NCBI RefSeq assembly: GCF_038396755.1
Contig: NZ_CP149822.1
Coordinates: forward strand, 3,782,001-3,846,000
Origin: Chitinophaga pollutisoli
Lineage (GTDB): Bacteria > Bacteroidota > Bacteroidia > Chitinophagales > Chitinophagaceae
Reading direction: 5' to 3'
Length of the DNA stretch: 64,000 nt
Shown: one piece after another, positions 36,920 to 47,400 of the stretch
Position numbering within the stretch: the first letter of the stretch is position 1
Layout of the letters: every line of letters starts with the position of its first letter
Notes under the pieces: model-generated
Seen by the model: the letters and a program-made list of their open reading frames with translations, nothing else
Databases searched by the model: none
What the model was told of the DNA's origin: nothing
Made by a program: the position numbers and the translations under genes

Positions 36920-36940
36920 TTTTGTGAGTCACTTACAAAA
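36920..36940. promoter_or_regulatory. Palindromic operator of the rhamnose genes
   Basis: The 21-bp element with arms TTTTGT and ACAAAA matches its own reverse complement at 18 of 21 positions. It lies 11 bases before the rhaT start, between the divergent regulator and rhaT. It overlaps the region expected for the rhaT promoter -7 box, consistent with repression. Confidence 0.65.
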
Positions 36941-36951
36941 ATCCACGTTTT

Positions 36952-38006
36952 ATGAATGCTATCCTGGGATTGTTCTTCCATTTGCTGGGCGGGTTCGCCT
37001 CCGGAAGTTTTTATCTGCCATACAAAAAAGTCAGGGGCTGGAGCTGGGAAAGTTACTGGATCACCGGCGGGATTTTCTCCTGGCTTTTTGTTCCGTTTAT
37101 CGCAGCGTGGATCACCGTGCCGGGGTTCATGGACATCATCCGCAACACCGATGGCGCCACCCTGTTCTGGACGTATATCCTGGGTGTGCTCTGGGGCATC
37201 GGCGGCCTCACCTTCGGCTTATCGATGCGCTACCTCGGCATGAGCCTCGGAATGGCCGTGGCACTGGGCTTCTGTTCCGCCTTCGGCGCGCTCATTCCAC
37301 CCATCTACCGCAGCATTATGGCGGAAAGCGAACATACTTTCGGCGCGATGATCAGTACGCACGGCGGCGTGTTCGTACTCCTCGGCGTGGCGGTTTGCCT
37401 GCTGGGGATCATGATCAGCGGCAAAGCGGGGATGCGGAAAGAGAAAGAACTGACAAACGACCAGAAGCAGGAGAATATCCGCGAGTTCGACCTGAAGAAA
37501 GGTTTGACGGTAGCCAGTATTTCCGGTATTCTCAGCGCCTGCATGAGTTTCGCGATTTCCGCGGGAGGATCCATGGGAAAGGAAGCAGTCGCAAACGGCG
37601 CCAATCCGCTGTTCGCCAACAACGTAACTTTTGTAGTGATCATGCTCGGCGGGTTAACGACCAACTTTATCTGGTGCATGATTCTCAACGCACGCAACCG
37701 TTCTTTTAAAGATTATACGAACAGGAAAACGCCGCTGGCCGCGAATTACTTTTTTCCGCCCTGGCCGGCACCACCTGGTTCATGCAATTCTTCTTCTACG
37801 GTATGGGAGAAAGCAAGCTTGGCAACGGCGCCGGCTCATGGATTCTCCATATGGCCTTTATCATTCTGATTTCCACGTTATGGGGGTTTGCGCTGAAAGA
37901 ATGGAAAGGCGTGTCCCCCAAAACCTACCGGACAGTACTCGCGGGAATCGCCACGATTATTTTGTCTGTCATGCTGGTAGGATACGGCACTTCACTTGAA
38001 AATTAA
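36952..38006 (+). pseudogene. rhaT: L-rhamnose/proton symporter RhaT, single-base frameshift
   Basis: Ten-helix membrane transporter importing L-rhamnose. The first frame is clearly RhaT (GGFASGSFYLPYKKVRGWSWES, then GLSMRYLGMSLGMAV) and ends wrongly after NRKTPLAANYFF. The C-terminal part continues in another frame with FMQFFFYGMGESKLG to the stop at 38006. The switch coincides with six Ts at 37750-37755, where a seventh T would restore NYFFSALAGTTWFMQFF and a protein of about 351 residues. Since the rest of the operon is intact, a sequencing contraction is likely. If real, the strain would need another rhamnose importer. Confidence 0.88.
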
Positions 38007-38013
38007 TTGATCG

Positions 38014-40104
38014 ATGACGAAGCAATTCAAACATGTAAGTTATTTATGGGATGAGGCCAAAGCCGCCGCGATGGCCGGCGATGAGGTGGCCCTGTTGATC
38101 TACCGGTCCAACCTCCTGGGCGCCGATCTGCGGCTCACCAACTACGGCGGCGGCAACACCAGCTGCAAGGCCACCGCTCCGGACCCCCTCACCGGCAAAC
38201 CCGTGGAAGTAATGTGGGTGAAAGGTTCCGGCGGCGACCTCGGCACGCTCCAGCGCAGCGGCCTCGCCGCGCTGTATGTGGACCGCCTCCGCAGCCTGAA
38301 AAATATTTACAAAGGCATGCAGATGGAAGATGAAATGGTAACGCTCTTCGATCATTGCATCTACGACCTCAAATCCAAAGCGCCTTCCATCGATACGCCC
38401 CTGCACGGTTTCCTGCCGTTCAAACATATCGACCACCTGCACCCGGACGCGGCCATCGCCATCGCCGCGGCGAAAGACGGGGAGCAGATCACCAAGGAGC
38501 TGTTCGGCGGCAAGATCGGCTGGGTGGCCTGGCAGCGCCCGGGCTTCGACCTCGGCCTGCAGCTGAAAGCCTGCCTCGACGAAAACCCCGGGATCCGCGG
38601 CATCATGCTCGGCTCGCACGGGCTCTTCACCTGGGGCGATACGGCTTACGAATCCTACATCAACACGCTCGAAGTGATCGAGCAGTGCGCGGAATACCTG
38701 GAGAAGCACCTCGGCAAGGCGCGCCCCGTTTTCGGCGGCCCCCGCATGCAGGCGCTCCCCAAAGAAGAAAGGCTCGCCAAAGCAGCAGAGATGGCGCCCG
38801 AACTGAGAGGGCTCGCGTCGTCCCACCAGCGGATGATCGGCCATTTCACCGACGACGAGCGCGTGTTGCAGTTTATGCATTCCAACGACCTGGAGCGCCT
38901 CGCGCCCCTCGGCACCTCCTGCCCCGACCACTTCCTCCGCACCAAAATCAGCCCGCTGGTACTGCATCCCGAAACAGCGGCAGACCGCACCCGGTTGGAA
39001 GCCGCGTTTGAAGCATACCGGAAAATGTACGCGGAATATTACGAGGCCTGCAAACATCCGAATAGTCCCGCCATGCGCGACCCGAACCCGGTAGTGATAT
39101 TGTGCCCGGGAATTGGTATGTTCACATTTGCAAAAGACAAGCAAACGGCGCGCGTGGCCGCTGAATTCTATATCAACGCCATCAACGTGATGCGCGGCGC
39201 TGAAGCGGTATCATCTTACACTTCGCTGCCCCGCCAGGAAGCTTTCGACATCGAATACTGGCTGCTGGAGGAAGCGAAGCTGCAACGCATGCCGAAACCC
39301 AAGGCGCTCACCGGCCGCATCGCCCTGGTAACGGGCAGCGCCGGCGGCATCGGGAAGGCAATTGCGCGGAAGTTTGCCCAGGAAGGCGCTGTGGTGGTGC
39401 TCAGCGATAACAACGCCGACCGCCTCGCCGAAGCCAAAGCATCCTTCGAAAAGGAATTCGGAAAAGATACCTGCGCCGCCGCATTGCTCGACGTGAAAGA
39501 CGCCGGCAACGTATCCAACGCCTACCGCACCGCTGCGCTGGCATTCGGAGGAATGGACATCGTGGTGAACTGCGCCGGGCTCTCCATCTCCAAACCGCTG
39601 GAAGAGCATACCGAAAAAGACTGGGATCTGTTGTACGATGTACTCGTGAAAGGCCAGTTCCTCGTTACCCAGTCGGGGGTAGACGTGATGCGTAAGCAAA
39701 ACCTCGGCGGCGACGTGCTGAACATCGTGAGCAAGAACGCCCTCGTATCCGGCCCCAACAACGCCGCGTACGGTTCCGCCAAGGCCGCGCAGCTGCACCT
39801 GAGCCGCCTCAATGCGGCGGAGCTGGGGAAAGACCGCATCCGGGTGAACGTGGTGAACCCCGACGCAGTGATCGCCGACAGCACCATATGGGCCGGCGCC
39901 TGGGCGGAAGGAAGGGCTAAAGCCTACGGCGTGAAAGTGGAAGAGCTGCCGGCTTACTATGCCAAACGCACGCTGCTCAACCAGGTGATCCTGCCGGAAG
40001 ATATCGCGGATGCCTGCTTCGCTTTTGTAGGAGGATTATTGCAGAAAGCCACCGGTAACGTGCTGAATGTAGATGGCGGAGTAGCCATGGCTTTCGTCAG
40101 ATAA
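38014..40104 (+). CDS. rhaEW: Bifunctional rhamnulose-1-phosphate aldolase / lactaldehyde dehydrogenase
   Basis: A 696-residue fusion comparable to RhaEW of Bacillus. The N-terminal 420 residues are a class II aldolase (NYGGGNTSCK, LGSHGLFTWGD with metal histidines). It splits L-rhamnulose 1-phosphate to DHAP and L-lactaldehyde. The C-terminal 260 are a short-chain dehydrogenase with the cofactor motif TGSAGGIGKAIARKF and catalytic YGSAK near residue 590. It probably oxidises lactaldehyde to lactate on the same protein. It starts 7 bases after rhaT. The dehydrogenase product assignment is from family knowledge. Confidence 0.9.
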   Translation: MTKQFKHVSYLWDEAKAAAMAGDEVALLIYRSNLLGADLRLTNYGGGNTSCKATAPDPLTGKPVEVMWVKGSGGDLGTLQRSGLAALYVDRLRSLKNIYKGMQMEDEMVTLFDHCIYDLKSKAPSIDTPLHGFLPFKHIDHLHPDAAIAIAAAKDGEQITKELFGGKIGWVAWQRPGFDLGLQLKACLDENPGIRGIMLGSHGLFTWGDTAYESYINTLEVIEQCAEYLEKHLGKARPVFGGPRMQALPKEERLAKAAEMAPELRGLASSHQRMIGHFTDDERVLQFMHSNDLERLAPLGTSCPDHFLRTKISPLVLHPETAADRTRLEAAFEAYRKMYAEYYEACKHPNSPAMRDPNPVVILCPGIGMFTFAKDKQTARVAAEFYINAINVMRGAEAVSSYTSLPRQEAFDIEYWLLEEAKLQRMPKPKALTGRIALVTGSAGGIGKAIARKFAQEGAVVVLSDNNADRLAEAKASFEKEFGKDTCAAALLDVKDAGNVSNAYRTAALAFGGMDIVVNCAGLSISKPLEEHTEKDWDLLYDVLVKGQFLVTQSGVDVMRKQNLGGDVLNIVSKNALVSGPNNAAYGSAKAAQLHLSRLNAAELGKDRIRVNVVNPDAVIADSTIWAGAWAEGRAKAYGVKVEELPAYYAKRTLLNQVILPEDIADACFAFVGGLLQKATGNVLNVDGGVAMAFVR

Positions 40105-40116
40105 AAATAGAACACC

Positions 40117-41391
40117 ATGCAAATCGACCAGAATAAAATAGACGGTTACAATAGCCAGTCGCTCCGCAAACATGAGCGGGCGCTGGCATTTCTTCAGGGC
40201 GAGATCCCCCATGCGGCGGAAATCATTTCCCAGCTCGGCGAATTCCAGATCGCGATTCCCAGCTGGGCCCTCGGCACCGGGGGCACCCGGTTCGGCAGGT
40301 TCCCCGCAGGCGGCGAGCCCCGCAACCTCGAAGAAAAAATCGAAGACATCGGGCTGCTGCATCGCCTCAACCGCGCCAGCGGCGCCATTTCGCTCCACAT
40401 CCCCTGGGATATCCCGGAAGATCCCGCGCACATCCGCGCAGTCGCCGCCGCGCACGGGCTGAAGTTCGACGCCATGAACTCCAACACCTTCCAGGACCAG
40501 CCGGGCCAGGCGCACAGCTACAAATTCGGTTCCCTTCAGAACGTGAGCCGCGATATCCGCCAGCAAGCCATCGAACATAATATCGAAGTGATCCGCCACG
40601 GCATTGCCCTGGGATCGGAATCGCTTACGGTCTGGCTGTCCGACGGCTCCTGCTTCCCCGGCCAGCTCAGCTTCCGCAAAGCGTTTGAAAATACGCTGGA
40701 AGGTTTAAGCGAGATCTACGCCGAACTGCCCGACAACTGGAAAATGTTCGTCGAATACAAAGCCTTCGAACCGAACTTCTATTCCACCACGGTGGGCGAC
40801 TGGGGGCAATCCCTGCTCTACGCCTCCAAGCTCGGCCCTAAGGCTTATACACTGGTGGATCTGGGCCATCATCTCCCTAATGCCAACATCGAACAGATCG
40901 TGGCGCTGCTGCTGATGGAAGGCAAGCTGGGCGGATTCCATTTCAACGATTCCAAATACGGCGACGACGACCTCACCGTAGGCAGCATCAAGCCGTACCA
41001 GCTGTTCCTGATTTTCTGCGAACTGGTAGACGGTATGAATGCGCGCGGCATGAAACATGCCACCGATTTGGGCTGGATGATCGACGCGTCGCATAATGTG
41101 AAAGATCCGCTGGAAGACCTGCTGCAATCCGTGGAAGCAATCCAGATTGCTTATGCCCAGGCGCTGCTGGTGGATCGCAAAGCCCTCACCGCCGCGCAGG
41201 AGCGCAATGACGTGGTGGCGGCCCAGGAAATATTGCAACAGGCGTACCGGACGGACGTTCGTCCGATGGTAGCCGAAGCGCGCCTCCGCGCAGGCGGCGC
41301 CCTGGAGCCGCTTTCCGTGTACCGCGGCGAGCAGGTGCGGGCGGGGCTTATCCGCAGGAGGGGGCTTGTTACCATCGCTACAGGTTTATAA
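40117..41391 (+). CDS. rhaI: L-rhamnose isomerase (RhaI type)
   Basis: Metal-dependent TIM-barrel isomerase converting L-rhamnose to L-rhamnulose. The 424 residues match the Pseudomonas stutzeri type of enzyme rather than the E. coli RhaA type. Landmarks include SWALGTGGTRFGRF near the N-terminus and FVEYKAFEPNFYSTTVGDWG in the middle. VDLGHHLPN and GFHFNDSKYGDDDLTVG supply metal-binding aspartate, histidine and glutamate residues. It lies 12 bases after rhaEW and 3 before the kinase. Confidence 0.9.
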   Translation: MQIDQNKIDGYNSQSLRKHERALAFLQGEIPHAAEIISQLGEFQIAIPSWALGTGGTRFGRFPAGGEPRNLEEKIEDIGLLHRLNRASGAISLHIPWDIPEDPAHIRAVAAAHGLKFDAMNSNTFQDQPGQAHSYKFGSLQNVSRDIRQQAIEHNIEVIRHGIALGSESLTVWLSDGSCFPGQLSFRKAFENTLEGLSEIYAELPDNWKMFVEYKAFEPNFYSTTVGDWGQSLLYASKLGPKAYTLVDLGHHLPNANIEQIVALLLMEGKLGGFHFNDSKYGDDDLTVGSIKPYQLFLIFCELVDGMNARGMKHATDLGWMIDASHNVKDPLEDLLQSVEAIQIAYAQALLVDRKALTAAQERNDVVAAQEILQQAYRTDVRPMVAEARLRAGGALEPLSVYRGEQVRAGLIRRRGLVTIATGL

Positions 41392-41394
41392 ACC

Positions 41395-42744
41395 ATGACG
41401 AAGATTCCCGTTATCGCCGTGCTCGACATCGGCAAAACCAATAAGAAGTTGTTCCTTTTCGACGAAAGTTACCGCGTGGTGCATGAGAAGAATGCCCGCC
41501 TCCCGGAAACCGCCGACGAAGACGGGGACCCCTGCGAATGCATCCACAGCCTGCGCGATTTCGTGCAGTCGTCGCTGGAGGAAGCTTTGGCGATGCCTGG
41601 AGTGGACGTGCGCGCCGTGAACGTATCCGCCTACGGCGCCAGCCTCGTGTATATCGATGCCGACGGCAAACCGCTGACGCCGCTTTACAATTATCTTAAA
41701 TCGTACCCCGGCCATTTGCGGGATGGGCTGTACGCACGATATGGCGGAAAATCAGGATTCTCCCGGCAAACCGCTTCTCCCGCTTTGGACAGCCTTAACT
41801 CAGGCCTGCAGCTTTTCCGCCTGCAGGCCGGGCGTCCGGAGTTGTTTGCCAAAGTGAAACATGCGTTGCACCTGCCGCAATACATCAGTTTTCTGCTCAC
41901 CGGCGAGGCCTGCGCCGACATTACCAGCATCGGCTGCCATACAGCGCTATGGGATTTTGATAAAAATACCTATCACGCCTGGGTGCGCGACGAAGGGCTG
42001 GAAAGCGTTATGGCGCCGTTGCGCGATGCGGGAACGGTGGTAGCGGGAAAGGTAAGCGGGAAGGAAGTTCCGGTGGGGCCGGGACTGCATGATTCTTCCG
42101 CCGCGTTGATCCCTTACCTGATGCAGTTCCGCGAGCCTTTTGCCTTGATTTCGACTGGCACATGGTGTATCACCCTCAATCCGTTCAACGCCACACCGCT
42201 CACGGCGGAGGAGCTGGAGCAGGATTGCCTGTGCTACCTTTCCTTCGACGGGCGCCCCGTGAAAGCCTCGCGCCTCTTTTCGGGATTTGTGCATGAGCGG
42301 GAGGTAGCCAGGATTGCGGAGCATTTCAACCGCCAGTCGGCGCATTGCCAATCTGTGCCTTTCGATGCAGCACTGATGGGAAAGATGTTCCCCGCCGGAG
42401 ATTTCGCTACGCGCGACCTCTCGCAATTCCGGTCGGATGCGGAGGCTTACCATCAATTGATTTTCGATCTCGTATCGGCGCAACACCGCTCCACTTCGCT
42501 GGTGCTGGCAGGCGCGCCGGTTGGAAAGATATTCGTGGACGGAGGGTTTGGGAAGAATGATGTATTCATGCAAATGCTCGCCATGCAGTTCCGTGGTATA
42601 GAAGTGTTTGCCGCGCAAGTGCCACAGGCTACCGCACTGGGTGCCGCGCTGGCGCTGCACAGCACCTGGCAGCAGGGGCCGCTGCCGGAACGCCTGATCG
42701 AACTGGCCCCATATCCTGATCCCTGCACCGAAATTCTTGGATGA
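41395..42744 (+). CDS. rhaB: Rhamnulokinase (FGGY family carbohydrate kinase)
   Basis: A 449-residue FGGY kinase expected to phosphorylate L-rhamnulose at C1. The N-terminal phosphate-binding loop is VLDIGKTNKKLFLFD (9-23), ATP-binding patches include ISTGTWCITLNPF, and the C-terminal adenosine motif is IFVDGGFGKNDVFMQM. Substrate assignment follows from the operon (isomerase before, aldolase fused to dehydrogenase upstream). On sequence alone it could be called a generic FGGY kinase. Last gene of the rhamnose run. Confidence 0.87.
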   Translation: MTKIPVIAVLDIGKTNKKLFLFDESYRVVHEKNARLPETADEDGDPCECIHSLRDFVQSSLEEALAMPGVDVRAVNVSAYGASLVYIDADGKPLTPLYNYLKSYPGHLRDGLYARYGGKSGFSRQTASPALDSLNSGLQLFRLQAGRPELFAKVKHALHLPQYISFLLTGEACADITSIGCHTALWDFDKNTYHAWVRDEGLESVMAPLRDAGTVVAGKVSGKEVPVGPGLHDSSAALIPYLMQFREPFALISTGTWCITLNPFNATPLTAEELEQDCLCYLSFDGRPVKASRLFSGFVHEREVARIAEHFNRQSAHCQSVPFDAALMGKMFPAGDFATRDLSQFRSDAEAYHQLIFDLVSAQHRSTSLVLAGAPVGKIFVDGGFGKNDVFMQMLAMQFRGIEVFAAQVPQATALGAALALHSTWQQGPLPERLIELAPYPDPCTEILG

Positions 42745-42913
42745 TAGACTTCACGATGCACGAGATCGGCAACGACCGTTCATAACAATTGCTGATTAGA
42801 TACGTGTTAAGTGAAATAGCATACAGGGCGCAAATCTTCATTTGCCGCTCCAATTGATTTCACGAAGAGAATACTATATGCATTGTCTTTTTTTATCACT
42901 CAACTGCAATTCC

Positions 42914-42947
42914 AATACATTGTTTAACTTCAGGTTAAATACATTGT
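42914..42947 (+). repeat. Direct repeat AATACATTGT flanking an inverted repeat
   Basis: AATACATTGT occurs at 42914-42923 and 42938-42947, 24 bases apart. TTTAAC and GTTAAA (42923-42928, 42934-42939) form an inverted repeat between them. A weaker copy, TATGCATTGT, lies about 36 bases before the first. They end 3 bases before the DUF4855 gene and may be a regulator site. Confidence 0.4.
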
Positions 42948-42950
42948 ATT

Positions 42951-44045
42951 ATGGCAAGTGCATTTAGGAGAATGTCATCATGCATAGGGATTTTCCTGCT
43001 AGTTAGTTTGAATGCCCCGATTTTCGGACAACAATCCCCGACAGTTACCAGTAAAAAGCTACCCGCTAATTACGTTTCTGATCTGGCACTTATATATCAG
43101 GGTGGTACCCATCGTATGGACTGGACCCGAGATCAATTCAGTCCCTATGTATTTCGTCAGAGTGGCGCCGGTTTCGAATGGCTATTTGACGGTTTTTTGT
43201 TTATCGAATTTAAAGATAATCGTGGTTTTGAATATGCGGAGGGTTATGGACATCGACCAGCTGGACAACAAGAATGGCTATGGCTGCTCAATCGAAATTT
43301 TGAAAAAGGGAAAGCTATTCATGCATTGAATAGCTTGCTCGACAGCCTTTCACTGGCTGGGAGAAAGCCAGTACGGAAGCGGAAAGTTGTACTTACAATA
43401 CCCGAGCCGATCAAGACTAACAAGAATTGGGGACGTATCAACGGCCGGAAGATTAATTTCGCATCGAATGCAGATCGCATAGCAGCCTGCAAGTGGTATA
43501 TTGACAAAGCGACGGCTTTGTGGAATAAGGCCGGGTTCAAGCATTTGGAGCTGGCGGGATTTTATTGGGTGGCGGAACGGGATATTGATGCCAAAACAGT
43601 TTTGCCTGCAGTTTCCGCCAAAATAAAAAAGCAAGGGAAGCGATTTTTCTGGATTCCTTATTATGGTGCCAAAGGAGCGGGGAGTTGGAAAGATCTCGGA
43701 TTTGACATTGCATATCAACAGCCTAATTACTTTTTTAAACTTAGTACTCCTCACACTGCCCTGACGGGAGCCATTAGTTTTGCCAAGACTAACAACATGG
43801 CACTCGAAATGGAATTTGATAAAAGGGTTATCACTGACGACGGGTTTCGCAAGAAATTTACCGATTACCTCGATGAGTTTGAGAAAAACGGAATGCTCAG
43901 TAACGCTCCCGTTGCTTACTATGAAGGAGGAGGGGCATGGTATGAAATGAGTATGCAATCCGACAGGAATGTTAAAAGTTTGTTTAATCGGCTAGCGGAT
44001 ATTGTAGCTGAACGGCAAAAGAAAGCGGACGCAAAATCCCGATAA
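42951..44045 (+). CDS. DUF4855 domain exported protein
   Basis: A 364-residue protein with a signal peptide (about 1-25, CIGIFLLVSLNAPIFG then QQS). The body fits DUF4855, whose members look like glycosidase-type TIM barrels. Landmarks are LALIYQGGTHR, FEWLFDGFLFIEFKDN, and LELAGFYWVAERDID. The acidic residues in those patches may be catalytic. Base composition is markedly AT-richer than its neighbours, with many AT-ending codons, which suggests acquisition by transfer. It follows the rhamnose operon by 206 bases but is not obviously part of it. Activity is not known. Confidence 0.8.
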   Translation: MASAFRRMSSCIGIFLLVSLNAPIFGQQSPTVTSKKLPANYVSDLALIYQGGTHRMDWTRDQFSPYVFRQSGAGFEWLFDGFLFIEFKDNRGFEYAEGYGHRPAGQQEWLWLLNRNFEKGKAIHALNSLLDSLSLAGRKPVRKRKVVLTIPEPIKTNKNWGRINGRKINFASNADRIAACKWYIDKATALWNKAGFKHLELAGFYWVAERDIDAKTVLPAVSAKIKKQGKRFFWIPYYGAKGAGSWKDLGFDIAYQQPNYFFKLSTPHTALTGAISFAKTNNMALEMEFDKRVITDDGFRKKFTDYLDEFEKNGMLSNAPVAYYEGGGAWYEMSMQSDRNVKSLFNRLADIVAERQKKADAKSR

Positions 44046-44407
44046 TGCAACAATCTCCGATGTTCATTTTTACTGTATTTCATAGTATTATTCCCGGGGT
44101 TTAGGGGGATTTGAAATTATTTTCTATTTTTAGCGGGTACGGCAGCATACCACGTTTATTACTGGCTGCCGTCTGCAGGAGAAGTTGCGATCATCCGTCA
44201 AACACCGCACTTGTCTGCAACCATTGTGTGCAGAGGTTTCATTCACTTAATAACAGGCCGCAACGAAGGTTGTGTTCCGGCGTCCAGCCATGACCGGTTG
44301 AAATACCGGCAGGGAGATGTATGGTCAGAAAGGTTGCAGCCTGGAAGCGATGTTGGAACAAGTAAAAGGAAGCCGGACCACGTCCCGGTACATTATAGAT
44401 GCACTTC
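44046..44407. other. AT-rich then structured leader before the PQQ lipoprotein gene
   Basis: About 360 bases with no convincing gene. Inverted repeats suggest RNA structure: ACGGCAGC (44139-44146) with GCTGCCGT (44165-44172), and TCTGCA (44214-44219) with TGCAGA (44229-44234). No riboswitch family is recognised. Confidence 0.35.
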
Positions 44408-47400
44408 ATGAGAAAATTTTGGATGTTCGCGTGCCTGCTGATTTTGGCCGCCTGCTCGCGCAAATCGCCCGGAAACAAAGTATTGCTGCTGCCATCCACG
44501 GGCAGCGCGGAAACCATTGCCGCCGTCGTTAAAGCCACGGCCGAAGCCAACGGATGGGAACTGGTGGAAGGAAATAAAACCTTCCTGCACCCGGATTCCC
44601 TCCAGCATTACCGCACCGTTGTGTCCGCATGGTCGTACCCCGATTCACTCGACCACCGACAGCTCAACGCCCTCCAGCGCTACCTCGAAGCCGGCGGCAC
44701 CTGGGCCGTGGTGAAAGATTCCGTGTTTACGCTGAAAGGATGGCCCTGGCTCGATTCGCTGGGAGATAACAATCGCGTCTTCATGGCTTCGCCCACCGAA
44801 CTGGAAAAAGTGTTGCAGCAAGCCGGAGACGAAGCCCGGGGGCTCGACTATTCCGCCTGCATCACCCTGGCCATTCCGGAGAATAACCGTTACACCTACA
44901 CGATGCTCGCACAAGGGTTGGATGAACCCCTCCAGCTGGCCGTCCTCCCCGGAAACGACGTCATCTTCGCAGAACGCAAAGGAGCCGTACGCCTCTTCCG
45001 CAGCCGCGAAAAAGATGTGGTCACCCTCGCGCAGTTCAACGTTTATAGCGGGCTGGAAGACGGCCTCCTCGGCGTGGCCCTCGATCCCGCATTCGACAAA
45101 AACCATTTCGTGTATTTCTATTACGGCGTAGCCGGCGACCTGCACGTCAGCCGCCTCACCCGCATGGAAATGCGCGACCGCAAGCTGTTGCCGGAAACGG
45201 AAAAGACCATTCTCGAAATCCCCACGCAACGCAAATACTGCTGCCACTCGGCGGGTTACATGGAATTCGGGCCCGACGGGCTGCTGTATCTTTCCACCGG
45301 CGACAATACCAATGCCGAAGAAACGGAAGGATATACCCCGGTAGACGAGCGCCCCGGCCACGAACTGGCCGACGACCAGGCCACATCCGCCTCCTCAGCG
45401 GACCTCCGCGGCAAGATCCTCCGCATCCGCATTATGCCCGACGGCACGTATACCATCCCCGACGGCAACCTGTTCCCGAAGGACGGTTCCGCCGGCCGCC
45501 CGGAGATCTACGTGATGGGTTGCCGCAATCCTTTCCGCTTCAGCGTCGACCGTAAAAACCAATATGTGTACTGGGGCGACGTGGGGCCAGATACCAAAGT
45601 GCCCGGGAGCGAAGGCACCATCAGTTACGACGAAATCAACCAGGCGCGCCAGCCCGGATTCTTCGGGTGGCCGTACTTCCTGGGCGAGAACGAAGGGCTG
45701 CCCAAATGGAATTTCGCCACTAAAACCGAAGGCCCGAAGCTGGACCCGGCGAAACCGGTAAACGCTTCTCCCAATAACAAAGGCATCCGCGAGCTGCCGC
45801 CCGCGCAACCCGCGATGATCTGGTTTGGCGACGGGCCTTCCGCCAAATTCCCCCTGGTGGGCAAAGGCGGGCAGAGCGTGATGGCGGGGCCGGTGTATTA
45901 CGCCGACCAGTTCGCCAATGCAGAATACAAACTCTCCGATTACTACGACGGCAAGCTGCTCATTTACGACTGGGTGCGCCGCTGGATCATGGCGGTTACC
46001 TTCGACAAAGACCACCGTTATCTCCGCATGGAGCCCTTCCTCGACCACCTGGAGCCTGCCGCCCCCATCGATCTGCGTTTTGCGGACGACGGATCCATTT
46101 ACATGCTGGAATATGGTACCAACTGGTTTTCCCGGAACATGGACGCGCGCCTGGTCCGCATCACCTACGCCGCTGGCAACCGCCGGCCGGTAGCCGCAAT
46201 TGCGGCCGACAAGCTGGCGGGGCCGGCGCCCATGACGGTGCGGCTATCTGCCGGTGGTTCTTCCGATCCCGACCGGAACGACGCGCTGCATTACACCTGG
46301 AGCATCGAAGGAAAGGATTATTCCGATTCGGCGATCTCCCACACTTTCAACAACCCTGGCGTGCATAAAGTGATGCTGACGGTGACGGACGATCATAAAG
46401 CCTTCGACACCGCTTCACTCTATATCAAAGCCGGCAACACGCCGCCCGTGGTGGAGATTACGTCCGACGCGAATACTTCGTTTTATTGGGATAACGCAAC
46501 TTTCCCGTATAAAGTGACGGTAACCGATCCGGAAGATGGTCCTGTTGCGCCGGAAAAGGTGACGGTGGGTTTCAGCTTTATCCCGTACGGCCGCGATATG
46601 GCCGGTGTGCTGACGCAGGGTGGGGCGATGCCCGCGCCGAAAGGGAAGGAACTGTTCTATTCGCAGGATTGCAAGGCTTGCCATACCGAAAACAGCGCGT
46701 CCGTAGGGCCGAGCCTGATGGATATCGCCGGAAAGTATGCGCATGACGATAAGAACACGGCCTTGCTGGCTGATAAAGTGATCCGCGGGGGAAGCGGCGT
46801 GTGGGGCAACCGCCCGATGAGCGCGCATCCGGGGATGGCGGTGGAAGAAGCGAAGATGATCGTGGATTATATTTTGTCGCTCAGGAATACGGGAGCCAGC
46901 CTGCAACCGCAAGGGACGATGGTGCTGAAGGACCACATCGGCAAACCCGCCTCCGGCGTCTATCTGCTCCATGCCCGTTATACTGATGGCGGCGCCAATG
47001 GCATCGAGTCACTCACGGGCCAGCAATTCGTTATGCTTCGCCATCCGAAACTGGAAGCGGAAGAACGGGATGTAGACGGGAATATCCGTTTCCTCAATTA
47101 CATCAACGAGCTGCTCAGCTACGGCGTAGCGCGTGACGGCAGTTATTTCATGTTCAGGAACATCGACCTCAAAGGAATAAATCGCGCCCGTTTCCGCGTG
47201 ATGCTGCAGGGCGCGGGTGGCACCCTTGAGCTGCGGGTGGGCTCGAAAGACGGCCCCTGGGTCTGCGAACTGGAAGTACCCGCAGGCAAAGGCGAATGGG
47301 TGGAACTGACGGCTCCCGTCAAGGAAAGCAAAGCCCGCCTGGATCTCTGGTTCGTTTTCCGCAATCCCGGCCAACAGGGCCAGCTTTTCTGCATCGACTG

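Noticed and set aside
44270..44400. Cobalamin-type riboswitch
   Set aside because: A CCGG-TTGAAATA-CCGG hairpin superficially resembles part of the B12 box, but the order and the other conserved elements are missing.
44211..44411. Short plus-strand frame before the PQQ lipoprotein
   Set aside because: Sequence is without a recognisable domain, overlaps the lipoprotein start, and shows no start signal.
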